DNA of 64,000 bases from Carallia brachiata (GCA_021464245.1 JADCRB010000001.1:4907186-4971185); one strand, 5' to 3'; shown: positions 37,946 to 51,495, numbered from the stretch's first letter. Notes: a model not told the origin generated them from the sequence alone. Numbers and translations are program-made.

Positions 37946-38480
37946 AATATATTTAACTTTCTTGTGGTTTAGTCATTTTATATTTTATTTTTCTATAGTT
38001 TTAACTTAGGCAAAAAACTCTTTGTAATTTTCAATTATGCCAATTAATCCCCTAAAACAATTTTTTAAATCTATTAATAGAAATTAGTTACAATTACGTT
38101 ATTTTGTGGTCATATAAATTTCATTATATCTTGACGTAGAAGTTGACCATAGATACTGTCTCAAGTTCCTTTATATTAACATGCACAATATTCTGAAAAT
38201 AATAAAGATTATAAATGATATAACGTAGAATTCAGTTAAAGTATACACTAAATTCAATTTGAGATATATACGACATATTTTTTATAATTTTGGTAAAAAA
38301 ATAAATTAATAATTACAAAACGATGTAATTTTAGCTAATTTCTATTAATAGATTGAATAGAATCTTGATTAACGGGGTAAATTATAAAAATTAAAAATTA
38401 TAAGAGAGTTTAATGCTTAAATTTAAATACAAGAAAGCAAAATGCAAAATAATCAAAATACAAGGGGGTTAAATACATTA
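37946..38480. mobile_element. Foldback / non-autonomous DNA element 2
   Basis: Inverted arms of about 165 bp: 37946-38112 and 38310-38480. Shared blocks include TCTATTAATAGAAATTAG (same word in both arms, as expected because it is nearly palindromic), CAATTAATC/GATTAACG, AAACTCTT/AAGAGAGTTT and CTTGT..ATATTTAAC at the tips. Non-coding MITE-like element lying about 130 bp from element 1. Confidence 0.65.
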
Positions 38481-39446
38481 CTACCCTCAACAGTCCACAA
38501 CCCCGTCACACACAAAATGCTAAATATAAACATATTATCAGATAATTTTCTCGAAATATTTTTTTTATGCATAAATGAGAATGCAAGGTTGACACCCTAT
38601 AGAACTACTAGGGAAGATTGTATTGAACACATCGCAAAGTGAGTTGAGCTATTTTTTTTTTTAAAATTATTTATTGTTTATCTCTTTTTCAAAATTTACT
38701 TCTTGTTTTTTTTTTTTTTAAATCTTGGAGAAGTTAATGTTAAAATATCGAAGATTTTGTTCATCGAACAAGTCGATAAAATAAAAGACTTGAATAAAAA
38801 TTTTAATTTCGAAAAGGATAGTTCAATCCATCAAACTGATCAAATTAACCTGCAGCCATTCATTTGGGGTTAAAGTGCATTTTGTCTTGATAGATTAGAC
38901 TGATTCTGTGTCTGGACTTATTTGTAATTCCTAAAGGTTCTAGGTACTTCTACTCCAATTCTAAAAAATAAAAAATAACAAAAAGGTAAATGTTTATAAA
39001 TCAAAGACATTGACCCTAATTGATTGAGTTTTGGTGAATCATTAAGATTCAACCTGTAAATGGGTAAATATTAACTATCCAAATGAAGTTATTATTGCAT
39101 TCTTTATTTGTAATTATTACATAATAACTTTTACCGATCATTGATTCTATTTAAGTTTATTTTAGATTGAAACTTATCAATTCAAACAGGTATAAACTTG
39201 GTAATTACACGTAATTAAAAAAGGAAATCAATTGTAAGTCTGTGATTGATCAGCTCATTCAATAAGTTTTCAGTAAATGTGTTTATCTTCAATTAAGTTT
39301 AAGTACTTTATTCAATTACACCATTTCTTTACTTTTAATGAAATTATATATATATTTTTTTAAGTCTTGTCGAACTGGGCTAACCGAATCTACGGTTGAG
39401 CTGAAACTGGCTTGGAAACGTCAATTCGTCTAACCATAAACGAACT
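38481..39446. other. AT-rich spacer
   Basis: Homopolymer tracts and short open frames only; I see nothing else here. Confidence 0.5.
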
Positions 39447-39526
39447 GGCTAGGGGACAGTTTTTTTTATTATTATTATTATTATTATATTTTTTTTTTTT
39501 TTTTGAGAAAGGCTAGGGGACAGTTT
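39447..39526. repeat. 16-bp direct repeat flanking a T-rich tract
   Basis: GGCTAGGGGACAGTTT occurs at 39447-39462 and again at 39511-39526, separated by a (TTA)n/T-rich stretch. The layout resembles a target-site duplication around the poly(A) tail of a retroposed fragment (LINE/SINE type) on the - strand. Confidence 0.6.
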
Positions 39527-39699
39527 AGATACAGTTCTTTCCCCCCTTCAAACAAAAACTGCATTTTGGGACTAGAACCAACGGGGAATCAACCGACCAA
39601 GAACTAATCATGGTCAGACCTAACTGTAGGATTCTCTAACAAAATCAAATCGCTCTTAGTTGTGGGATTCGCGAACGTGCTGCAATATACATAAACCAT

Positions 39700-42100
39700 G
39701 CAAAATAATAAATAAGAAAAGAGGAGATATAAAATAAAAGAATACATGTTTCAGTCATATTGTGATAGATCTGGATCTAATGTAGAATAAATGCAGTAAA
39801 ATAATAATACAATCAAACACAAAGTATTTACGAGATTTAACTTTAAGCCTATGCACACAACAAAAATGATGAGAGAATCTTTTACTATAAATAACATGAA
39901 ATTTACAAGTTGCACTCGAATCTCGAATACATTTCTTTCAGATACTCTTCCTTAACTACAATACCCCCTGATTTATAGCTGCCGGCAAAGCTACGGACAA
40001 AAAATTTCATATAAGAAAACATTAAATGTATTGCACTCGAGAATTAATTTTCGCGTGCAGTCACCTGTATCAATTTGGCCGTGGATTGAAATATCATAAT
40101 TCAACAACCCATGTCCTTTGTCATTTAGCTATGGTCAAGGCTATAGTTTTTGACTTAGTTGTTGTATGGCCCGTTGTCATATGTGGGAAGAAGGATTTTC
40201 ATGCAATGCTTGTTTTCTTGTGCATGAATTGGATTAGGATATATTCATTCTGCATAGGGTCACTTGAATAATTGCAGAGCCACTGTATGCGAAGAAATTT
40301 CTTAGTTTTCTACCTTGGCTTTGAATTGTTTCAACGCCTGTCATAATTCTTCTTTAATCATCTATTCTCATATTTCAGTTATTTCGAATACCAATCAAAT
40401 CTAAATAATGTTTGAATTTAATTGTAGAAATATTCTTTGTCATCATATCTACAAGATTGTTAGTTGTTCCGATCTATTACACCATGATCTCTCTTTGTTA
40501 TAAAATTTCATGAATAAAATGATACCCTTTGGCGAAGTGCTTAATTCTCTCGTGGTACATTTGATTTATGGTCAAATGTGTAATACTTTAACTATCACAA
40601 TGTATAGCAATAAAACCTTGTTGTAAACTTTGATTGCCAGCAAAACCTCGCAACCATAAAAATTCTTTCATTGCTTCTTTAACTGCTATATATTCAGCTT
40701 CTATTGTATATAAGGTAATTGTAAACTTAAAATTGCCTTATAGCTAATAGCACAAAACTATAAATAGTGAAAATATCATGTTAGGGACCCCCTTTCGTCT
40801 AAATCACTAGCATAATTATAATAGACGTATCCAGCTATATTACGCTGGTGCCATTATTCCTTTCGTACACCAAACCAACATCAATTGTTCCTGTGAGATT
40901 TCATAGGATCCATTTCACTGCCTTCCAATAAACTTTACTTAGATTTTCCATGAATCCAGAAACAATGTGGACACTATGTGAAATGTCAGAAGAAGTACAT
41001 ACTATAACTTACATGATGATGCTAACTTCACTTTTGTATGAAATTCATACCATCTCTCATTTTTTCTGAGGTCACTAAGTTTACTTCTTCATTCTCTCAT
41101 TGGTTTGAGGTCATTGTGTTGTAGAGAATTTGAAATGACCTTATAATAAAATCCTCACAGGCTTACAATTTTGCATTTTAAATCATTCCAAAACTTTTTT
41201 AATGTATTTTTTTTTTCGACAAGTACAAACTTCCAACACCTCAATTTTTGTGAATCTTCATGCTCATCATCTTCTTGGCAACTCCTAAGTCTTTCATTCA
41301 AACTCACTACTCAGTCGAGTCTTTATGTGATTGATTTCTAATAGTTCTTTATAGCTATCATCAATCAAGGTAGAGCAACAAAGAGATGAACGAATCATCT
41401 GAATACTTCTTGTGATAGGCACAACTATCATAGTTATCTTTAGAGTAATTACTGTCAATCATAAAACTAACAAATTGTTTATACCACTGTCTTGGTGACT
41501 ATTTGAGTTCATAAAAATGATTTCTTTAGCAGACACACATGTCCTCCCTCATCGGATCCACAAAACTTTCTAGTTGACGCATGTAAATCTTCTTGTCAAG
41601 ATTTCATGCAAGAATATTGTCTTGACATCAAGTTGCTCAAACTCAAAATCAAATAAGGCAAGGAACAGACGTATGGAACTATGTTTTACTACAAGAGAAA
41701 ATAGTTTATGAAAGTCAATACCTTCTCACTGTGTAAAATTCTTTACGGCAAGACGCGCCTTTTACATTTATTTTCAGCTCATGGGATTCCTTCTTTCCGT
41801 TTGTAGACCTATTTGCACCTAATGATCTTTTGACCCTTTGGTAGCTCCAACAACTCTAAAGTTTAATTCTTATAAAAAGAATTAATTTCCTCTATCATGA
41901 CAATGAGCTGTTTAGATGATTTAGGACTAGAAATAGCCCAATTATAACAATTGGGTCTTCTCAACCTAATTCCTTGTCCCTTACAGGCTTATACGATTGC
42001 TTTTGAGATCTCTCTCCATTACGAAATTCTCCACCACATCCTCTGTTTGTTTTCCTACCTCCCATCGAGTGCTGTCATCTTCTTCACCACTTCTTTTCTA
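39700..42100 (-). mobile_element. Decayed Ty1/copia element
   Basis: - strand pieces of copia pol. RT start at about 41560-41900: LELLELPKGQKIIRCK, GIDFHKLFSLVVKHSSIR and QLDVKTIFLHE. Part of the pre-RNase H region near 40880-40940 reads VYWKAVKWIL. RNase H at about 40440-40730 reads TIEAEYIAVKEAMKEFLWL and QMYHERIKH. Many stops and frameshifts. I could not define LTRs or a target duplication; 39660-40020 may be 3' LTR remnant. Confidence 0.8.
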
Positions 42101-43419
42101 TGCTGCTTCGCAAAAAAGCATAACTAAAATTTATTTTACAATAATTAAATCAAATATATTCATTTATAAGACTTAATTTATCTAAATTTATACTCGTCAA
42201 TAAATTAAGTTATTTTATTTATTATGTTACTAGAAAGTAAATGCAAGTCATTCAAAGTTTGCATTGTTTTAAAACAAGTGAATTTGTACAATTATTTATC
42301 GTAATAAAACAAAACTATAGAGTACCAAATGATCATTTTGTTATTTAAATAACAACAAGCAAATATCGATCTAATTAAATACTAAAATTTCTTTATAATT
42401 ATCAACAACAGTAATCAATAATCATAATAGTAATAATAATGAGCAACCGTTAAACCAAGCATGGACCATAAACTAATAAAGTTATCCATTCAAAAAACTT
42501 CAAAAAGTTCATGAAGTTAACTATGAGGATGAACTTTTCCGCCTCAGTTCTATTTTCTCTTCGTTTTCTAGCTAAAATATATGAATTTAAAGACAATTTT
42601 CTTAAACATGATAATAACCTTGAATATTTAATATTTTACAAAAACTAATATTGATAAACATTAAGTATAAAAAAGAAATAATTTTACACGAAAGTTACAA
42701 TATAATTACATAGGAAAGTTCAAATATATTATATGCAGTTTTTGTATTATTGAAACTAAACCAAACAAGATATACCAACTTGGGAATATTGTTTCCATTT
42801 AATAAATGGTTCAAATAAACAGTATATTGTTAATAATTCAAAATTGATTTTTAAAATTTTGACTTTTCCTAATTTTTATACCGAGCATATTTAATAACTT
42901 CCTTTAAAAATATCAATAAATACAATAATATAAAAGGTCTGTTTATGTACAAGAAAATATTTTGCTCATTTTTTATAGTTAGAAGGCCATAAAAGTGAGG
43001 TGAAACGACAAATTTTCATTCTATTAACGAAAAAGAGTCTAAATTGTTTTATAGAGGAGAGAGGCCGAAAAATTAAAAATGCATTACGCCACTTTCTTGT
43101 TTTTATATGCCCTTTTCGTAAATTATACCCTATTTCTCTTAAATTGTATGTCATGCCGAATACAGAATCTGGGCAGGTTAAAGACGCGCAAGGACACTTA
43201 TAGTTTTGAATGTAAAGATTAAAATATAACTAAAAATTTTTATTACGTATGTAAGTAAAGGCCTACATTATGTATTCACATTTGTGAACAACAAAATAAT
43301 ACATTTGCTTAGACATTTTAATAATTCTTAGTATATAAAGCACAAAATAAGTCTAGAAAGCTGTAACACATTAAGAATAAAATCTATGATAAATTTTTTT
43401 TTTAATATGATATAAATTC

Positions 43420-43421
<2 letters not shown>
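42101..43421. other. AT-rich spacer
   Basis: Very AT-rich; no gene or clear repeat seen. Confidence 0.5.

Positions 43422-43452
<31 letters not shown>
43422..43452. repeat. (TA)n microsatellite
   Basis: About 15 TA units at the left border of the endogenous pararetrovirus cluster. Confidence 0.9.
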
Positions 43453-43455
<3 letters not shown>

Positions 43456-43464
43456 GTTATGGTT

Positions 43465-43835
43465 TATATAATTGTTGTAAAAGAATTGAATTAGTTTGTT
43501 GTTTGAGTTTAAGTTCTTTTAACTTAGACTTATCAATTTTAATCTTAGACTGCAAGTCTTGTAAAGAAAGAGTCGAGGATTTGTTTTACTTAATATAGTG
43601 CTTAAATCATATGGATTTGTTTATTAATTTAATGCAGTAGTTGAGGTTTGTGGATTTTCAATCGACTGCTGCAATTTTTCAAGATATTGTTTTGGACTTG
43701 TGGATCATTTATACATTTAATAACTTCAATTATAAATTCTTGATCATTAGTGAGTACATCTATTTGATTTTCAAAATCAGAACTAGTTGTCTCTAACTCA
43801 TCAATCTGAAATGGTTCTTCAACGAGCTAGCTTCA
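43465..43835 (-). repeat. Duplicate of the coat-protease linker segment
   Basis: Direct repeat of 45690-46055 in the same orientation (about 90% alike by eye). One - strand frame reads without stops through DFENQIDVLTNDQEF. Here it abuts RNase H sequence instead of protease sequence, so it marks a rearrangement junction at about 43836-43860. Confidence 0.85.
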
Positions 43836-43839
43836 CATT

Positions 43840-44975
43840 TATTCTAGCAAAGTAAAAATTTTTGATTGAGTAAATCGCTTTGAAATTTTGTGATGCACAA
43901 AACAATACTTAAAATCCCTTTTTTAATAGTGGGATAATTTTGTTGGGTTGAATTCCAATGTCCATAGGTGTATTGTACTATACATTCTAGGCCATTGGAA
44001 ATCTGTTTAAAATTCCACCATATCCAAGTTCAATGCATCTGTCTCTACTATTTTAAGAGCTCAAGGGTTAGCAATATAAAGACAAGGAATTTCTAAAACT
44101 TGGCATTTTATTTGCTAGACAATAGCAGTATGTTCATCTGTCAAAGAACAAGGTTTTCTTTAATCTATCATGAAGAAGTTTAGCAAGATGGTTAATATTA
44201 GGATAGAAGTCTATGACATAATTTAAACTTCAAAAACCGTTGGAGTTGGGTTTTATTAAGGATTTTACTGAAAATTATTAGCAAAAGAAAGAGATCTTTC
44301 TACTAGGGTAATCGTTCCTTGTGTGACGTAATGACCTAAGAAACGAATACGGTTTGGAAAAGAGATATTTTGGATTAGAGACAACGAGACCATTTTTCTT
44401 TGTAATAAAGAAAATTGTTTTTAAGTGTTTAAAGTGCTGATCAATGAATGAGAAAGACCAAAATATCATCAATATAGACAATGATGAAATGTGATAATAA
44501 AAAAAAAATGTCATTCATAATTTTTTGAAATTCACTTGGTGCATTTTTCAAACCAAAAGGCATAACATTCCATTCGAATTGACCAAACGGAACCGTAAAT
44601 GCAGTTTTATACTGTCTTTTGGGTCAATTTATATTGCCAAAATCCAAATTTCATGTCAAATTTAAAAAATATGTTTACATATGCAATTTGTTTAATAAAT
44701 CACGTTTATTAGGTATGAGATACCTAATCCATTTAAGGGCTTTGTTTAAAGGTTTATAATTGATCACAAGTCTTGGAACGCCTCGTTCTATTTCAAACTT
44801 CTTGTTTACATAGAACGTAGCATAAGACCAAGGTAATCGAGATTTCCAAATTAACCTTTTCAAAGGTAAATCAGAAATTTCTTGTTTACAATGTTGTTGC
44901 AATTCATATTCATTTGGATTGGCTAACTTTTGTGGTCTTTCATCAAAATTATCTTCATATGTTAAATCCATCATA
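43840..44975 (-). pseudogene. Pararetroviral RT and RNase H remnant
   Basis: RT fingers lie in the frame 44974-44675 (LVINYKPLNKALKWIRY is readable). The palm with the YIDD box is at about 44462-44485 in another frame, and RT thumb and RNase H pieces reach 43850. Several frameshifts and in-frame stops. Motif order and the polymerase type are those of Caulimoviridae rather than Ty3/gypsy. Confidence 0.85.
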
Positions 44976-45379
44976 TGTTATTTTCTTTCCAAAAAGCATT
45001 TGGCAAATCAGCACAAATTTCCCTTTCAACAACTTTGAAAATCAGAAATTTTCTTTTTCACAAAATCTGTTAAAAGCTATTTTTCAATTTGTTTTAAAAA
45101 AAAATTTTATTTTAAATGCAAAAGTTCTGTTTCTTTGGATTTAATTAAAGGTTAATCTCATTATTATAAACGAAACATGCATTTATAATATTGAGATTTC
45201 TAATTTTAGGTTTTTCAATAAAATTGAAAATATATTTATTGTCTTTTGTTTTGAAAGATATTCCATGACATCCTACTAAGAAAGGGTTATTAAATTGATA
45301 AATGGTGTTCTCAATATAACAGTATGATGAATGTCATTTACAAGAAAAAAAGAGGCTTTAATGCTAATATCCTGATTAA

Positions 45380-45560
45380 CAATACAAGCATCAGTTTTTC
45401 CTTTGATTGTTAATCGAGTATTAGCAGTAGAAAGTTTTTCAAAGGTTTTTCATGAAATTTACTATGTACTATACTCTCTTTGATACAATTTAAATTTGCA
45501 CTCGCATCAAATAAAGCAATAGTATCTAGTGAAAAATTATTTGAAAAAACAATTGAAATT
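45380..45560 (-). pseudogene. Pararetroviral aspartic protease remnant
   Basis: The active-site region is readable as FDASANLNCI on the - strand near 45490-45520 (Asp-Ala-Ser in place of the usual Asp-Thr/Ser-Gly). The same segment recurs at 60740-60890. Confidence 0.65.
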
Positions 45561-46054
45561 TTTATCAAATATTTTCGAGAAGTAACTTTTTTAGAACAGA
45601 GAGAAAGTTACTTGGGAGTTTATCAAGACTTTCTATTTTTCTTTGACTGTTTTTCATTAGAAATGGATTCAGTTTCTTTTGACAACAATTGTTGTGAAAG
45701 AATTGAATTAGTTTGTTGTTTGAGTTTAAGTTCTTTTAATCTCATACTGCAATTCTTGTAAAGAAAGAGTAGAGGTTTATTCTTTTTTTGTTTTACTTAA
45801 AATAGTGGTTAAATCATATGGATTTGTTTGTTAATTTAATGCAGTAGTTGAGGTTTGTGGATTTTCAATCGACTGTGCAATTTTCAAGATATTGTTTTCA
45901 GACTTGTGGATCATTTATACTTTTAATAACTTCAATTATAAATTCTTGATTTTTAGTGAGTACATTTATTTGATTTTCAAAATTAGAACTAGTATTTGAA
46001 CTAGTTGTCTCTAACTCATCTATTGAAATGGTTCTTCAACGAGCTAGCTTCAGA

Positions 46055-47165
46055 TTCTGACATTTCAAGAATAAGAGCTTGTACTTTGTAAGAAGTTCTT
46101 CATCTAATACAACCTCTTGAAGACGTTTATTGAGTTTACAGTTAGCAATGTGACTTGGTTGTCCACAGTTGAAACATTTCACACCACTTGATTTTGTTAA
46201 AGTTTTTGTTTAGACTTACCTCTAAACTGAGACTTCTTGAAAGGTTTCTTGGTTTTCTTAAGAAAGGGTTTTTGTAATAGGTATCTTTTTTTGGTAAAAA
46301 ATGGTTTTTGATTTAAAAATTTTCTTTTTAAAAGGTTTACAACAAGATTTATTAGAACAGAAAATTGATGGTTTAAATGGGTTGTATTCAAATTGTTGAC
46401 AAAAGCTTCCCAATTCTTACCTAGTTCGCTTCATTTCCCATTTAAGGTGCTTTTAGAGTTTAATGTCTTGGCAAATCATAAGACCTTCCTTTTGGGTTAG
46501 GCTTATAAGTTCACCATATGTAAGTTTATCATAAGGAATAGGATTCTCTATGGATTCTTTAATTCTATTACGGACCTTTTCTCCCAGTAGAGTTGGAAGT
46601 CCTGTAAGAAATTTTTCTTTCCAGAAAGGTTGATTAGAATCCTCTCTAAATATGAGCCTAGTAAGGAAATTATTTTTGTAATACTAGAAATCACTGAGTT
46701 TCTTACATCTAAGGTTCGAAAGGAGTTCTATTTTATCTTTTATATGTGAAGGATCTCTACGAAATGTAGAAGATTGTCATGATTAATATTGAGATTGCAT
46801 CCTAGATTTGGTTTCTTGATGAATCAAGAATAGTATTTCTTCTTCATCAAGTTTTACTGAATTTAAAATTGCTAATTGCTGGGCTGAGATAAGATGGTAA
46901 TCCCACCATCCTTTAAGTTGGCAGTGAATCTTGTGGTAAGCAGTTCAGTAATAGCGTGGTCAAGATTAGGGTTTGAGTTTTGTAGGCATTGTTGCCATGA
47001 TCATTTGTTGCAAAATGCCCAGAATGTTGTATTCTAACATTCCATCTATATTCCATTCATAAATAGAATTGACATTATACTTGGTTTAAGCTAAAAAAAT
47101 TTTAAAGTAATGCCAATGTCTGGGCCTTTATTATAGGTGTGTTGTTAGACACCAAACAAGTTTAT
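46055..47165 (-). pseudogene. Pararetroviral coat protein remnant with zinc knuckle
   Basis: A CCHC knuckle (CFNCGQPSHIANC) is on the - strand at about 46144-46184, preceded by a Lys-rich stretch (46197-46391) and by a helical capsid-like segment containing LTGLPTLLGEKVR at about 46560-46620. Basic region plus knuckle is the standard C-terminus of caulimovirid coat proteins. Interrupted by stops and frame changes. Confidence 0.78.
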
Positions 47166-47168
47166 TAA

Positions 47169-49483
47169 AGGCTTGTTTGTTTATGTTGCCGTTTTGCGTT
47201 TCTCATCGTATTTTGTTTAAAAAACAAAATCTTGTTTGGCAGAGGGGTTCTGTTTCCGTTTTTTGCGCTTAAAATTATTACGCTATCAAAAATACAACAC
47301 TATTTTGGAAATAACCTTTTCACGCTTTAAGATCTCGTTTCTGTTTCGGAGACGACCTTCTCTCTTTTGTTCAGAGACATCGATGCTTGGCTCACAAGTA
47401 TTTCTGTCACTTGATCCTCTTTTGTTCCTTTCCTGTCTTTTCTCTCACTCTTTATCTTCTTTGTTTATACAACCTTCTCGATTCCTATTTTTGATTAAGA
47501 ACTTCCATTTGTTCTTCAATTCGTGGAATTGTTTGATAGTTCACATATATGATTTTTCAAGTGTTTTTTTTTTGTTTTTTCCTTTAATTTTATTTACTGG
47601 CTTTAATTATCATCGCCCTTCTAAACCCTAGTCTCTAATACCCTTTGCTTTTTTCATCATCTCACTCCTTTTCTTTCTTTATATACGTTTCTTAATCTTT
47701 TTTGTGTTGCAATTGATTCTTTTGGACTGGGTTTCATGGTATTTTGTTCCAATGTTGTTTTCTATGTCTGAAAGAGAAATATCTATTTGTTGTTATTGGT
47801 TTCTTTGTGATTTCTCAGTGGATGTACCCAAGAGGAAATATCTTTTTTTTATTATATGTTTTTTTTTTGGTGCATTTGGTTGTTCTTCTAACTGCCAAAC
47901 CTATTTCAAATTCATATGTATTGGTTTCTGCTAGCATATTATACATCCTTACGACATGTATTCCACAATGGCATGGCAAACTATTCAATCACTTGCTTAA
48001 ATTTGAGAGAATGGGATAACAATTATGGGCTGATGGAGTTAACATCTTTGTATGCAGGTCGTAAATGGTATACTAGTTAGTGCTAAAAATTGAATGACAT
48101 AGAGAAACTCGCTTGAGAATACTCTGATAAATGGTATGTTGGTTTTATAGTTTGTAGCTTAACTATTGTGCAGATGCTAGTTTGCAATTCTACTGTTTTA
48201 TGACTGCTGGGTTGATGCAAGGTCATAGATGGCCTGTTGTTTCGCTAATTGATACTCTTTCACCTGGGGCTGCTGCCCTACTAGTCTTCTAGTGTTGGCA
48301 TGCAACTCTGTTGCTCTACGGGCTTTCTAATGTTGAGGTTTTTTTCTTATACTGATATTTTTTGCTACTTAATTATTGCTTTGCAGGGTTGCATTTACAG
48401 CAATTAATATAGATCCTGGGGGACTAGTTATTAGCACATGATTTGTTCTCTAAAAACATATTAGGGTAGCAAAGTTTAGGTTATTCAATGCTGTTTTGCA
48501 AACAGCCATGCTTTTATTTGGTTTTTGCATTAATTTGCAGCTAAGAGGGTGCCTTTTAAGTCTAATTCAGTAGGTAGTAGCTTCCTACAAGGGGTTAAGA
48601 TGGATTTAATTTGTGCTGAAAAGTTTGATGACAATGTACAAGGGATATCATGATGATGGACGAAAATTTTGGTTTGATTTTATGGTTTATAGTAGCATTT
48701 CAAGGAGCTACTAGGTCTTTTTGGTAGTCAATTTTAACAGGCCAGAGTGTAGAGTCTGCTATTGTGGTGAGGTAATCTGAATTTTGATCACTTTTTATTT
48801 GGTTTAATCCTATTGTGGTGGTCCTTTCCTTTTTGTATTGAAGTGTTCTTGATCTACACGAGCTTGTGTAGGAAGTTGATCTAAAATTGGCTATTGACTT
48901 TATCATGGGCTTGTCTCCGCACACCCATCCTCATGGCAATTGAATTGAAGACTATCGTGCTTTATTTATGTGAATTGGAGAATTCAGTTTCAAGACATCT
49001 TCAAAGAAACCAAGTGGAAACTTGTTTTGCTTACACTGCTGAAAAGGATTGCATTTGTGGTCTACCCTGCCAAAGGAAGCTAGACAATTGTTACTAGTTG
49101 ATATATATGGAACTTCTTTTTCTTGTTCTTTAGCCAATTAGGCTGGATTGTCCCTCTATTATTACCCAAGAAAAAAAAAGGACTCAGAGAAATTTCATAC
49201 TTGGGTGCCTTATGCTTTCAAATGTGTTATCAATAAGAATTTTATTGTAGTTAAAAATTTTTTTTAATTTTTCAATATCAAAATATGATGTCTCAATCAT
49301 TCATTATTAATATGTTATATACTGGTTGTAATTTTTCTTTAAGTTGTCATAAACAAAAATAAATAATGGTAAAAAAAAACAAAAAAATACAACATACAAC
49401 TAAAAATGGACAATAAACAGTAATGACAAGACAACTAAATAAAAAATAACAATAAAAAATTGACAGTATATCTGAACGGGCCC
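47169..49483. mobile_element. ~2.3-kb insertion inside the pararetrovirus, TAA flanks
   Basis: Composition changes sharply and viral coding resumes on both sides. The ends are weak inverted repeats: left AGGCTTGTTTGTTTATG, right (reverse complement) GGGCCCGTTCAGATATAC. TAA flanks both ends (47166-47168 and 49484-49486). The size of the duplication and end type would fit a PIF/Harbinger-like non-autonomous DNA element. The interior has no recognised protein; splice-like signals on the + strand (for example tgctttgcag near 48386) could mean captured host sequence. Confidence 0.5.
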
Positions 49484-51495
49484 TAAGCTATGGGTTTTAG
49501 TTTTAGTTTGTTTCAGTTTCAGAGGTTTGTTCAAGAGTATGAATGGTTTTATCTTGTGTTTCTAGAACAACTAGTTTTGTGGGGGTATTTATGATTACTG
49601 TTGAGGTTGATGGACCTGTTGAAGCAGTGAATTCTATTTTTGTTAGCTATTCCTTACTGATTTTAAAAAATTCTAATTTATGGGTTTGGACTTGTTTCTA
49701 ACTCTCGTGTGAAACTTGTAAAGGTTTAAAGGTTGGGTTTTTATGTGCTTTGGGTTTATCAACCTTTACTATAGATAAATCAGTTTGTTGGAGATGTTTT
49801 TTTATCCTAGTTAATGATTTCCTATGGTTTGAAGGTTGGCATTTGTAAAGTTATTTTGTTCAATAATACTCTTTAGATTCTTATCTTCAGAGTCATTTGA
49901 AAATTTATATGGAGAGCTTTAACCTTAGTATCTCTATGATTGAAAGCAATTCTCCTGGATGAGGTGGTCAGATTGAATTGCCTTACCATCTATATCCCAT
50001 TTTGGTATTTTTTGTTTATGTAAGATAGGAATTATGTTTTATCAAAAGGCCATTCAAAATAAGGATATTCTGTTTTAAAACATTGATTAGTTTCAGTGCA
50101 ACTAGAACAATCAAAAAACAGAATAAGGATTTTATTTTGATTATAAAATCATAATATTGCTCATGCCTTTCATCAAGAAAATGATTAAAAACCAAATTCT
50201 TTTTTCTTTGTTATAATCAGCATAGAAATCCTTTTGCAAAATGGTTTTGTCAAGAAGAAACTCTTTTTCCAAAACATTTACTTGGTTTTTTGTAATAGAA
50301 GAAAATGTTGGAGAAGTTGGTGGACATTCTGATTTTTCTTCTGGTTGGTATATTGAGTGAGGTATAGTGTTTTCATAATTTACTTGTGCATGGAAGTGCT
50401 GGGTATTTCTGATATAGAATGTTAGCTTTGACTATTGGGAGTTTTGAGCTTGATGGTATATTTATGACATAAGGGAGTTTAGAGTTCCTTCCAAGATCAA
50501 TAGTATTGTTGAAGCTTGATCTAAAAACCTAGAACTTACAGATCTGGGGATCTTATCAAACTTCAAACTGACCTTATCATTATTATATTGAGTAATATTA
50601 ACTAAATTTGGATTTGGTTCTAAGGGTTGATAAGATTCCAGCTTTGTTGCTCCTTCAGGGGTACATTTCTCTGGAAGAGAAACATCTTTCCAATGAATGG
50701 CTTTAGGAATTGTGATGTTTGATTTAGATAAATTTGTTTGTAAGAGAATTGTTTCCCCTCTTTTGAAGTGATGTTTATGTTTTGTATACTAATTGCAGAG
50801 GTTATAAGTTTATAATGAATGCGGAAAACCAATGCAACTAGAATTGATCCTTTTAACATTTTATAGTTATTGGTTTTAATCTGCAAAATAACACTTTCTA
50901 AAACATTTTCATCATTTAAAGAAATGGCCAAGTTGGGATAACAATCAAAACTGATTGACCCTGAGTTTAAAGTAGACTCTATTGTTTCAAGAAGGAATCA
51001 TAAAACTCTAGATGTCTAGCATCTCTGAGGACTGCAAGAATTCACGTCTAGGCCTTCACAAGTTAAGGGTTTATAACCAATTTGGATGAGACCAATATGG
51101 ATATACATAAAGCCTTTTGATTTATGGTTTTGTAAGGCTTTTTGGTAAGAAGATGAATAGATTCAAATGGTTTAGAAGAGGAATTTCTCTTTCTTTAGTT
51201 TTAATACAGAGATCTGATTTAAATGGAGTTTAGAAAGAGAGAATTTGGAAGACTAATATATCTCGCTTGGTTTAACTCATGAAATTTCCCAATTATCCAT
51301 ATTTTTAAAATTTTCATATGTTATTTCTTCTCTACTTACTACTCTATGGATCTTAGAGGATTTTGAGGTCAAAAAGTTAGAAAGAGAAGTTGATCTACAA
51401 AAATTAAAATCCATATTTTGAAATAATTTAAACTGTGGATATGATAGATTATTCCAGTTATACTCCGCGACAACCTTAGACTTATTGCCCTGCAT
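49484..51495 (-). pseudogene. Pararetroviral movement-protein and downstream region
   Basis: - strand open pieces at 51495-51277 and 50931-50620 (MLKGSILVALVFRIHYKL is readable) match in position and style the 5' movement-protein region, directly downstream of the primer-site-like motif. 50600-49490 remains partly coding-like on the - strand (TKIEFTASTGPSTSTVI). A + strand copy of 50745-51000 lies at 60889-61140. The movement-protein call rests on genome position and residue pattern and is an inference. Confidence 0.65.

Noticed and set aside
47236..48019. Hydrophobic open frames inside the 2.3-kb insertion
   Set aside because: Phe/Leu-rich translations of T-rich sequence; no domain seen.
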